From contig JBARRS010000210.1 in the NCBI GenBank assembly GCA_049644345.1, forward strand, positions 1 through 14,257: 14,257 nucleotides of DNA, written 5' to 3'. The stretch's first letter is position 1. Each line of letters opens with the position of its first letter. A program made the position numbers and the translations under genes. The notes below the pieces were generated by a model. The model was not told where the DNA came from. It was given only the letters and a program-made list of their open reading frames with translations, and ran no database searches. The stretch is from JBARRS01 sp049644345. Lineage in GTDB: Bacteria > Actinomycetota > Thermoleophilia > Gaiellales > Gaiellaceae. This document shows positions 1 through 6,586 of the stretch, piece after piece.

Positions 1-192
1 GCCAAGCTCGCGTCGATTCGCTGGGCCGCCGAGCACGGGATCGCCGAGATCCTGACCGGAAACGACCCCGACAACCTGCCGATGCGCGAGCTCAACCGTC
101 GGCTCGGTTATCGGGAGCTCTTCATCCGGCGCGACCTTGAACGGAGAGTGGAAACGGCCGCCGAGCCAGCGCCGGGAGCACCTGGGAGGTAA
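1..192 (+). CDS. GNAT-family N-acetyltransferase, C-terminal fragment
   Basis: Frame 1 is open from the window edge to a TAA at 190-192 and gives the last 63 residues of a protein whose start lies outside the window. The fragment reads ...ILTGNDPDNLPMRELNRRLGY..., which matches the end of GNAT acetyltransferases: a beta strand, an Asn-rich turn (N..N.PM), an alpha helix with LN..LG, and the GY that follows in motif B. These enzymes move an acetyl group from acetyl-CoA to an amine; the substrate cannot be told from this piece. The last 16 residues (RRVETAAEPAPGAPGR) look like a disordered tail. The gene converges with the alpha-toroid gene on the other strand and overlaps its 3' end by 71 bases, leaving no room for a conventional terminator between them. 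Family assignment is fairly sure; specificity is unknown. Confidence 0.8.
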   Translation, partial: AKLASIRWAAEHGIAEILTGNDPDNLPMRELNRRLGYRELFIRRDLERRVETAAEPAPGAPGR

Positions 193-946
193 CGAAGACG
201 GGCGTGATCGTATAGCGGCCCGAGTAGCGGAAGCTCCCGTCCGGCCGCTGGAGGTGGAACAGGTAGGTCAGGGCGGCGTCAGGAGCGAGAGCGCGCGCAG
301 CGCGGAACGCCTGGACCGCCCACGCAGTCGACTGCGCGTCGGAGGCGCTGCCGGGGACGAGCGGGAAGCCGCCGTCGCGGCGCTCGAGCCGGAGCAGGTA
401 GCGGACTCCACGGCGGATCGGCGCGCCGGAGACGCCGACGGCGCGGAGCGCTTCGATCGCCGCCGCGGTGTCGTTCGAGTCGGGTGCGCCGCTCGGCGAC
501 CAGGACCAGCCGCCCGAGCGCGCCTGGCGTGCAAGCAACCAGCGCACCGTCCGCGGCGCCACCGGCTCAACCGCCTGCCGCAGGGCGATGATCCCCCAGA
601 TGGTCGAGTTGACGGTGGATCCGATCGCGCCCGAGCGCTGAACGAACCGCCGGAGGCGTGGGAGCGCCGAGCTCGCGTCGCCCCCCGCGGCTGCGACACC
701 GAGGATTCCAAGCTCGAGGTCGGTGACGTCTCGCGCCCGTGTGAGCGGCGCAGCGTAGTCGGCGGCGCCGGAGACGCGCCGGCCGGCCGCCGCGAGCCCG
801 AGAGCGGCCCACGCGGAGAGGGAGCGGCTCGGCTGCGCGCCCGGCTCGGCGAACGCTCCGCGCTGCTGGTGCGCCATCAGATAGTCCGCCGCGCGCTGCG
901 CAGGGCCGGCGAGCGCGGCGGCCGCGACGAGAGCCGCTATGCCCAC
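122..946 (-). CDS. Secreted alpha/alpha-toroid (prenyltransferase/squalene-oxidase repeat) protein, transcobalamin alpha-domain-like
   Basis: This 274-residue protein has a short hydrophobic N-terminus (residues 2-16, GIAALVAAAALAG) that looks like an export signal. Repeats of the prenyltransferase/squalene-cyclase toroid type follow, with turns at about residues 27-36 (QQRGAFAEPG), 141-151 (QARSGGWSWSP), 188-199 (RRDGGFPLVPG) and 233-242 (QRPDGSFRYS), and helix motifs NDTAAAIEAL (158-167) and DAQSTAWAVQAF (203-214). I see no DXDD or other catalytic motif of terpene cyclases, so a binding role fits better. The same alpha6/alpha6 fold forms the N-terminal B12-binding domain of animal transcobalamin and intrinsic factor, and the DTAA helix resembles theirs. 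The GTG at 946 is chosen because GGAG (952-955) lies 5 bases upstream and the start overlaps the S-component stop by 10 bases. Reading frame upstream of 946 is a shadow of the S-component gene. It is the last gene of the cobalamin-riboswitch operon, so I infer extracellular cobalamin capture; direct proof is absent. Confidence 0.82.
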   Translation of the reverse strand: MGIAALVAAAALAGPAQRAADYLMAHQQRGAFAEPGAQPSRSLSAWAALGLAAAGRRVSGAADYAAPLTRARDVTDLELGILGVAAAGGDASSALPRLRRFVQRSGAIGSTVNSTIWGIIALRQAVEPVAPRTVRWLLARQARSGGWSWSPSGAPDSNDTAAAIEALRAVGVSGAPIRRGVRYLLRLERRDGGFPLVPGSASDAQSTAWAVQAFRAARALAPDAALTYLFHLQRPDGSFRYSGRYTITPVFVTSQVLPALARRPFPLSVQGRAG

Positions 947-1594
947 ACGATCTCCGTCGTCAACCTGCGCCCGTAGCGATCGAGCAACCGCCGCAGCTCG
1001 GGGCCCGCCGCGAACGCCAGTGCGAGATTCCCCAGCGCGTGCGCCGCCTCGAAGGGGAAACCCCGAGCAAAGGTGACGACGAGGCCGGCGCGTGTGTGCG
1101 GCATGAAGCCGAGCCAGTACCACAGGTCCATCAGGCCGCTGAAGGCGAAGCCGAGCACGAAGCAGAGCAGCGCGAACGGCACGCGCCCGCGAACGAGTGG
1201 CCCGGCGAGTGCGCCCGCGACGCCACACCCGGCCCAGGCGAGCATCTGCCAGGGGGTCCACGGCCCCTGGCCGAGGAAGAAGTTCGAGACGAGCGCCGCC
1301 GTCGCGCCGACGGCCGCACCTGCGCGCGCGCCGAGCGCGGCCCCGGCCGCGACCGTGATCACCGTCACCGGCTGGACGCCGGGAATCGCAGCGAAGAGCA
1401 CGCGCCCGGCCGCGGCGACGCCCCCGAGCGTCCCGACGAGCGCGAGCTCCTTGCTCGAGCCCGGTCCCGCCTCGAACCAGGCAGCGCCCGCGACGAGGAG
1501 CGCGCCGGCCGCGAGCAGGAGCGAGAGCGCAGCCTCTCCGGGCTGGAGCGCCGTCCAAGCGGCCGCGCCTGCAGCAGCCGCGAGCGCGACGGCC

Positions 1595-1602
<8 letters not shown>
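937..1602 (-). CDS. ECF transporter S component (substrate-binding membrane protein), probably for cobalamin
   Basis: This 221-residue, strongly hydrophobic protein has about six predicted membrane helices, the usual size and topology of ECF S components, which bind the vitamin and dock on the T/ATPase module. Residues 106-120 (SNFFLGQGPWTPWQM) form the conserved loop I associate with actinobacterial and Firmicute 'ECF transporter S component' proteins; a later stretch (GLMDLWYWLGF) is also Trp/Tyr-rich. The start is taken as TTG at 1602: GGAGG (1609-1613) lies exactly 6 bases upstream, and the TTG overlaps the ATPase stop by 8 bases. An ATG further upstream at 1683 would force an 89-base overlap with the ATPase gene and add a non-hydrophobic Arg/Ser/Pro-rich extension, so it is rejected. 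Cobalamin as substrate is inferred from the riboswitch and the transcobalamin-like neighbours; the protein would then play the role of CbrT. Another corrinoid or cobalt-related substrate is possible. Confidence 0.87.
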
Positions 1603-2931
<1,329 letters not shown>

Positions 2932-2941
<10 letters not shown>

Positions 2942-3627
2942 AGAAGCCCCGCGGCGATCGCTGCAGCAGCGGCGGCGAGCGCGACCCGCTCTCGCATCCC
3001 CCAGCTTGGCTGCGGCGCCCGCGTCCGGCCGGGCCGGCCGAAACCGCGCGCCTCCATCGCCTCGGCAAGATTCGCGCCCCGCTCGAGCGAGCCTGCGACG
3101 AGCGGCGACAGCAGCCGTGCCCTGCCCCTCAGGCCCCCGATCTCCACCCCACGTCCACGCAGCGTCTCGACGAGGCCCGCCGCGTCCCGTTCCAGCGTGG
3201 GCACGAGCCGCGTCGCAAGCGCGACCGCGAGCCCGGCGCGGCGCAAGAACCCGACCGACTGGACGAGCCGGTCGTGGTCGAGCAGGAGCGCGTAGGCGGC
3301 GAACGCGAGCCCGACGGCGGCGAGCCGGAACGCCTGGTGCGCGCCGTGAGAAAGCTCGACGCTCGTCACGTCGAGCCGTCCGAGCACGGGCACCCTCGGG
3401 CCCGTCCAGTAGACCGTCCCCGGCAGCGTCTCGACGAACGGGGTCACGACGAAGACGGCGAGCGCCGAGCCGAGCGTGCCCACGAGGTACGGCCAGGCCC
3501 GCCGACCCGCCCGGAGGCACACGGCGAGCAGAAGGGCGACGATCCCCGCGACCGACGCCGTCCTGTCCGCGACGAGCGCGGCGACCGCGAGCGCCGCGAG
3601 CAGAGCGGCTGCGGGCGCCGGGCTCAC
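2932..3627 (-). CDS. ecfT: ECF transporter T component (transmembrane coupling protein)
   Basis: This 231-residue membrane protein has hydrophobic segments at about residues 5-35, 45-62, 102-117 and 213-230. The cytoplasmic region carries the coupling motifs of the CbiQ/EcfT family: an RGRG at 157-160 and EARGFG at 192-197, corresponding to the two Ala-Arg-Gly motifs that dock on the ATPases, with the conserved SLERGANLAEAM helix between them. It links the S component to ATP hydrolysis. The start is GTG at 3627; its GTGA overlaps the TGA of the preceding lipoprotein gene, so translation is probably coupled. Its 3' end overlaps the ATPase start by 10 bases. The presence of S, A-A' and T genes in one operon indicates a dedicated (group I) ECF transporter rather than one sharing a common energy module. 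Confidence 0.93.
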
Positions 3628-4295
3628 GGCACCGAGTAGCGGTAGCGGAAGCGCCCGGCCAGAAGCTGCCGCCAGTCGCCGTAGAACTCCATGTGCACAG
3701 GCGCGCCGGGGGAGTCACCGGTCAGACGGGCACGGAGGCTCGTCCGCCTTCCGGGTGCGAGCCGGATGACATTCACGTTCCGCGGCAGCAGCGTCCCGGG
3801 TCGATGGAGGCTTCCGCGGATTGCACGTGCGACAGCCCCGGCGCCCGCGCCGCCGACGACGACCGTACGGCGCCGCTTCCCGCCATAGCCGTGCAGGAAC
3901 GGCTCGGGGAAGGCGCCGACGACGACGGGCACCCGCATCTGCTTCGCCCATGAGCGGTAGTCCCACCACTCGACGTCGCCGGGGTGGAGCGTGTAGTCGG
4001 CGGCGCCGACGTCCGCTTCATAGCCGTTGACGAAGTAGAACCAGTCGCGCCTGCTCGAAAGGCTGCCTTCGATCCCGTCGATCGCCTGCACGAAGCGGCC
4101 GCCGTAGCCGGTCTTAACCTTCGCCGCCTGTTCGAGAGCGGCGATGGCCGACTGTCCCGCCGCGACCGTGCGGACGAGGAGCACGTGAGCGCCACGGTCG
4201 CGGGTGACCCAGAGCGTCGCTCGGCCATGGCCGGTCGAGCTCGAGCCGCAGCCTGCGAGGACGAGAGCGAGCGCCGCCGCACCGACAGCCCTCAC
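3624..4295 (-). CDS. DUF4430 lipoprotein (transcobalamin beta-domain-like)
   Basis: This 223-residue protein starts at GTG 4295 (GTGA overlapping the previous gene's TGA). Its N-terminus VRAVGAAALALVLAGC is a lipoprotein signal with lipobox LAGC and lipidated Cys16, so it should sit on the outer face of the membrane. Residues 25-118 match the DUF4430 fold, with the typical landmarks DWFYFVNG (84-91) and an aromatic GDVEWWDY (106-113). DUF4430 is related to the C-terminal domain of intrinsic factor and transcobalamin, which closes over cobalamin bound to the alpha domain. Residues 120-223 form a second part with a basic KRRR stretch (about 143) and a Gly-rich segment; I do not recognise it. 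Upstream reading frame beyond 4295 is a shadow of the neighbouring gene and the riboswitch. Membrane anchoring next to an ECF T-component gene suggests a receptor that hands the ligand to the transporter; this is inferred. Confidence 0.88.
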   Translation of the reverse strand: MRAVGAAALALVLAGCGSSSTGHGRATLWVTRDRGAHVLLVRTVAAGQSAIAALEQAAKVKTGYGGRFVQAIDGIEGSLSSRRDWFYFVNGYEADVGAADYTLHPGDVEWWDYRSWAKQMRVPVVVGAFPEPFLHGYGGKRRRTVVVGGAGAGAVARAIRGSLHRPGTLLPRNVNVIRLAPGRRTSLRARLTGDSPGAPVHMEFYGDWRQLLAGRFRYRYSVP

Positions 4296-4870
4296 GGAAG
4301 CGCGTTCGAGCGAACCGCGCCCTCGGCGGTTGCCTGGACATTTCCGCGATGTCGGCCGACGCAGCGCGCTCTCACGTTTCGCCCGTCGACATGCAGGACG
4401 GCCCCGGTCGCAGCGCGCAGCTTCCCGTGGTCGTCCTGCAGAAAGACGGCGTAGCAATTGCCGTTCCTGTGCCGGAGCACGAGCGTAGGCGGGCCGCCCT
4501 TGGGGCCGAACGTCGCCCAGTACCAGAGCACGGTGTCGCCGCTGCGGAGCTGCACCTTGTCTGCGGCAACGAGAGGCGAGACGCCGTTCACCTTGAAGAC
4601 CCAGCCGCTCGAGCCGCCGGCCGGGTAGCGGCCGATCTGGTCGACGTACGGCCCGAACGAGGCGATGGTGACGTGGTAGTAGAACTCGCCGGCGAGGCTC
4701 GCCGAATCGAGCGCGTCTAGGGCATTCGCCTTCACGCTGAGCGTCGGCTGGCTCGCGCCGAAGATCGTGCGGGTCTTGCCCTCCACCCGTACATGGACTT
4801 GCAGGGCCAGGGCCGCGGGGACGAAGAGAAGCGCCGAGACCGCGGCGAGTGCGAGAGAACGTCTGAACAC
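4292..4870 (-). CDS. Secreted DUF4430 protein (transcobalamin beta-domain-like)
   Basis: This 192-residue protein is the first gene behind the cobalamin riboswitch. It starts at GTG 4870, with AAGGAGG at 4875-4881 four bases upstream. MFRRSLALAAVSALLFVPAALA is a clear Sec signal with likely cleavage after ALA (residues 21-23) and no lipobox Cys, so the mature protein is probably released or held by partners. The mature part carries a DUF4430 domain: GWVFKVNG at 89-96 and GDTVLWYWAT at 111-120, the family's conserved aromatic strands. Cys139 and Cys170 in the C-terminal part could form a disulfide. It differs markedly from the second DUF4430 protein, so the two are not a recent duplication. 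A cobalamin-binding or partner-binding role is inferred from fold and operon; another extracellular ligand is possible. Confidence 0.88.
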   Translation of the reverse strand: MFRRSLALAAVSALLFVPAALALQVHVRVEGKTRTIFGASQPTLSVKANALDALDSASLAGEFYYHVTIASFGPYVDQIGRYPAGGSSGWVFKVNGVSPLVAADKVQLRSGDTVLWYWATFGPKGGPPTLVLRHRNGNCYAVFLQDDHGKLRAATGAVLHVDGRNVRARCVGRHRGNVQATAEGAVRSNALP

Positions 4871-4874
4871 GATG

Positions 4875-4889
4875 CCTCCTTCCGCGAGG
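4875..4889 (-). promoter_or_regulatory. Ribosome binding site and possible sequestering hairpin of the riboswitch expression platform
   Basis: AAGGAGG (4881-4875) is an almost perfect Shine-Dalgarno sequence 4 bases before GTG 4870. CCTC at 4889-4886 can pair with GAGG at 4878-4875, closing a 7-base loop and covering the site. The hairpin is short; whether it or a longer-range pairing is the real off-state is inferred. Confidence 0.5.
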
Positions 4890-4902
4890 GGATCGGGTCT
4901 GC

Positions 4903-5045
4903 GGCGGGCGGCAGGTCTTCTGACTCGGGGCTCCCTCCTCGACCGCCTTCCCGGCCCGAGGGCCAGTGGCGTTCGGCAGAGGAGCGTCTCCCCTTACAGC
5001 GGCGGGACCGTCCCGGACTTGCACCGGGTTCCCTCACCGCTCGCC
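4903..5045 (-). ncRNA. Cobalamin riboswitch (AdoCbl-type aptamer)
   Basis: On the minus strand the conserved parts of a cobalamin aptamer appear in order. They are: GAACCCGGTGCAAGTCCGGG (5031-5012), CGCCGCTGTAAGGGG (about 5004-4990), the ACTGG...GGGAAGG pair around 4966-4946, and the B12 box AGTCAGAAGACCTGCC (4925-4910). A P1 stem can be drawn between GGCGAGCGG (5045-5037) and CCGCCCGCC (4911-4903), with 8 of 9 pairs. It lies 33 bases upstream of the first DUF4430 start. I see no terminator hairpin with a U-tract between aptamer and gene, so control of translation initiation is more likely than attenuation. When cobalamin is abundant it should switch off the six-gene operon. Confidence 0.97.
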
Positions 5046-5058
5046 TTGTGCGGGGCCG

Positions 5059-5064
5059 AGACTA
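5059..5064 (-). promoter_or_regulatory. Candidate -10 element for the cobalamin-riboswitch operon
   Basis: TAGTCT on the minus strand fits TANNNT. Transcription starting about 7 bases downstream (near 5052) would begin just before the aptamer's P1 strand at 5045, the expected geometry. No convincing -35 was found. It overlaps the opposite-strand hexamer of the HAD gene. Confidence 0.4.
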
Positions 5065-5068
5065 GCAT
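5063..5068 (+). promoter_or_regulatory. Candidate -10 element for leaderless HAD gene
   Basis: TAGCAT fits TANNNT and lies 6 bases before GTG 5075, the spacing of leaderless transcripts. No Shine-Dalgarno sequence precedes this start. The hexamer shares two bases with the opposite-strand TAGTCT. Confidence 0.5.
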
Positions 5069-5074
5069 GGCCGA

Positions 5075-5524
5075 GTGCGGGCTCTCGCCATCGACCTGGA
5101 CGGCGCGCTCGGCGACACGAGGCCCCTCTGGCGGGACTGGCTCGAGGAGCTCGCTCGGCGGACGAGGATGGAGCTCGACCTGCCCGAGGACCGCTCAGAG
5201 GCAGCCGCACGGCTCGACGGGCTCGTCGGCAACTGGGCCGCGCTGCTCGAGCGGTTCGCGGAGGAGCGCGCGCCCGTCTACCTGCGCCCCGACGCCCAGG
5301 TGAGCGCGGCTCTGCGCCACCTCCAGGGGGAAGGCGCACGGCTCGGCGTCTTCACCGACGCGCCCGAGCCGCTGGCTCGGGTCGCGCTCGCGCAGCTCGG
5401 CGCTGCCCGCAGGATCGAGGCGCTCGAGACCGGCGCCGGCGCCCGCGAGCGCCTGCTCAAGTGTCTCGGCACCGAGGCGCTGGTGATCGAGTCCCGCCTC
5501 GAGCTCGTATCATGCAACACATGA
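5075..5524 (+). CDS. Small HAD-superfamily-like protein, apparently lacking the distal acidic motif
   Basis: This 149-residue protein begins MRALAIDLDGALGDTRPLW (GTG read as Met). DLDG is HAD motif I with both aspartates, although the usual Thr after DG is Ala (DLDGAL). GVFTDAPEPLARVALAQLG in the middle matches HAD motif II (hydrophobic-T/S) and its helix. A candidate motif III Lys occurs in ERLLKCLG near the C-terminus. The last segment ALVIESRLELVSC sits where motif IV (GD/DD, metal binding) should be, but no acidic pair is seen. Known phosphatases of this superfamily hydrolyse phosphate esters through the first Asp; here activity is doubtful. The gene is divergent from the cobalamin operon and its TGA overlaps the next ATG (ATGA). 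The GTG start is supported by motif I only four residues downstream and by TAGCAT 6 bases upstream; an ATG at 5067 is in another frame. Confidence 0.75.
   Translation: MRALAIDLDGALGDTRPLWRDWLEELARRTRMELDLPEDRSEAAARLDGLVGNWAALLERFAEERAPVYLRPDAQVSAALRHLQGEGARLGVFTDAPEPLARVALAQLGAARRIEALETGAGARERLLKCLGTEALVIESRLELVSCNT
5508..5513 (+). promoter_or_regulatory. Candidate -10 element inside the HAD gene
   Basis: TATCAT fits TANNNT and lies 7 bases before ATG 5521. There is no Shine-Dalgarno sequence, so a leaderless start at 5521 is plausible, in addition to coupling through the ATGA overlap. Confidence 0.45.
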
Positions 5525-6351
5525 AACGAGGGGCCGCTTTGGTGGCTGTGCTCGCGCTCAGCTATCCCGCCGGCGCGGCGGCGAAGGGTCTAACCGCCCA
5601 GCTCTACATGTTCCCTAGCCGGCCGCACGCCGGCCGGCTCGTGATGCTCCAGCTTCGGACGTTCGAGGGACCCTGGCCCTTGATCGTCCCGGCTAACCAC
5701 CGGTGGCACGTCGCCGCCGTCTCGGCGCGCCGGAGTTTCGCGGTACACGTGGTCCGCAGCTCCGCCAACCCGTATGTCTGGTCGGCCCGCTTCCGCTTCC
5801 CGACCCGGGGCCTGTGGGATATCGACGCGGGCAGCACGATCATCCCCACTCTGGAGGTCAACGTCCGGCAGCGCGGCAGCGTCGGCGTTTGGCAGCGTCT
5901 CGAGCGGCCGCTGCACACGCCGACGATCCCCCGCGGCTCGCCTTGCCGGACGAGCCCCGCGACCGGCGACCTCTCCCGGATCGGATTCGTGGGCACGGCG
6001 TGGGGACCCGGCCCTGCTTACCCGGGAGGCCTCGGAAACGACCGACCGATGCTCTCCTTCAAGTATCCGCCGCCGCCTGACAGCGGCTGGGGCGATTGGG
6101 GAGGAAACAAGATTCTCTGGATGCGCGACCTGGCGTACTTTGGGCCCATCCTGGTCCGGGGTCTTCAGGTCGACGGTCCGAACGAGCTGCGCTTCGACGA
6201 CGGGCCTTTTCCCTCGCGCTCCCTGAGATTCGACTTCGGGAACAACCTTCCCTCCTACACGCGTGTCATAGCTCCCGGCTGCTACGCCTACCAGGTCGAT
6301 GGCACGAGTTTCAGCTACACGATCGTCTTCGAGGCGAGGATTAGCTCCTAG
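5521..6351 (+). CDS. Secreted protein of unknown function
   Basis: This 276-residue protein starts MKRGAALVAVLALSYPAGAAAKG, a standard Sec signal with likely cleavage after AGAAA near residue 21. Residues 22-100 look like an all-beta, immunoglobulin-like module (alternating hydrophobics, ...RLVMLQLRTFEGP..., SARFRFPTRGLWDI, TLEVNV). Residues 125-276 form a second aromatic-rich part with PPPPDSGWGDWGG and a final stretch PGCYAYQVDGTSF. I have seen similar GCYAYQVDG endings in secreted actinobacterial proteins but cannot name a function. There are two Cys residues (in RGSPCRTS and PGCYAY) that could form a disulfide. ATG 5512, three codons upstream in frame, is the alternative start; 5521 is preferred because it overlaps the HAD stop and has TATCAT 7 bases upstream. 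I see nothing that links it to the B12 operon apart from position. Confidence 0.8.
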   Translation: MKRGAALVAVLALSYPAGAAAKGLTAQLYMFPSRPHAGRLVMLQLRTFEGPWPLIVPANHRWHVAAVSARRSFAVHVVRSSANPYVWSARFRFPTRGLWDIDAGSTIIPTLEVNVRQRGSVGVWQRLERPLHTPTIPRGSPCRTSPATGDLSRIGFVGTAWGPGPAYPGGLGNDRPMLSFKYPPPPDSGWGDWGGNKILWMRDLAYFGPILVRGLQVDGPNELRFDDGPFPSRSLRFDFGNNLPSYTRVIAPGCYAYQVDGTSFSYTIVFEARISS

Positions 6352-6354
6352 AAT
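6349..6354 (+). promoter_or_regulatory. Candidate -10 element formed from a stop codon
   Basis: TAGAAT fits TANNNT, begins with the TAG stop of the secreted protein and lies 6 bases before ATG 6361. This is the strongest match to the -10 consensus in the window. Confidence 0.5.
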
Positions 6355-6360
6355 CCGAGC

Positions 6361-6582
6361 ATGGCAGAGGGGAAGCAGCTCGACGATAGGCAGCTAGACG
6401 CCCTCCTTGAGCGGCTCGACCGGCTCTGCGCGGAGATGCACACGCTCAACCGCCGCCTCGACCACTCGGAAGGGTTCCTCCGTCTCGCGCACGAGCTGCG
6501 TTCGCTGAACGAGTCACTCCAGGCGATCGCCTACGCCGCCCTGGGCCAACAGCCGCAAGTGCGGCGCCGTCGAACCGGATAG
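6361..6582 (+). CDS. Small helical (coiled-coil) protein of unknown function
   Basis: This 73-residue soluble protein is almost entirely predicted helix: MAEGKQLDDRQLDALLERLDRL... with leucines in heptad-like spacing (LDALLERLDRLCAEM, LNRRLDHSEGFLRLA, LRSLNESLQAIAYAAL), a single Cys at about residue 23, and a basic tail VRRRRTG. It has no signal peptide or membrane segment. The fold suggests a short coiled-coil hairpin or oligomerisation module; I do not recognise a family. It starts 10 bases after the previous stop without a Shine-Dalgarno sequence and ends 4 bases from the convergent beta-propeller gene. The amphipathic pattern and clear start support a real gene. Confidence 0.7.
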   Translation: MAEGKQLDDRQLDALLERLDRLCAEMHTLNRRLDHSEGFLRLAHELRSLNESLQAIAYAALGQQPQVRRRRTG

Positions 6583-6586
6583 CTCC

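Noticed and set aside
122..946. A real terpene/squalene cyclase or prenyltransferase for hopanoid or carotenoid synthesis
   Set aside because: No DXDD or other catalytic motif, too short, exported, and embedded in a B12-regulated transporter operon.
947..1558. N-terminal extension of the alpha-toroid protein to 478 residues
   Set aside because: The extra 204 residues are Arg-rich nonsense in another frame of the S-component gene; the GTG at 946 has a good GGAG and an export signal.
2942..3718. N-terminal extension of the ECF ATPase
   Set aside because: It overlaps the complete T-component gene in another frame and is low-complexity; the ABC domain begins at ATG 2941.
4296..5024. N-terminal extension of the DUF4430 lipoprotein through the first DUF4430 gene and the riboswitch
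   Set aside because: GTG 4295 gives a perfect lipoprotein signal and a GTGA overlap; the extension is another-frame shadow.
5067..5069. ATG at 5067 as the start of the HAD gene
   Set aside because: It is in a different frame from motif I DLDG; GTG 5075 is in frame and has TAGCAT 6 bases upstream.
6583..6586. Bidirectional terminator between the convergent genes ending at 6582 and 6587
   Set aside because: Only 4 bases separate the stop codons and I see no stable hairpin with a T-tract across them.
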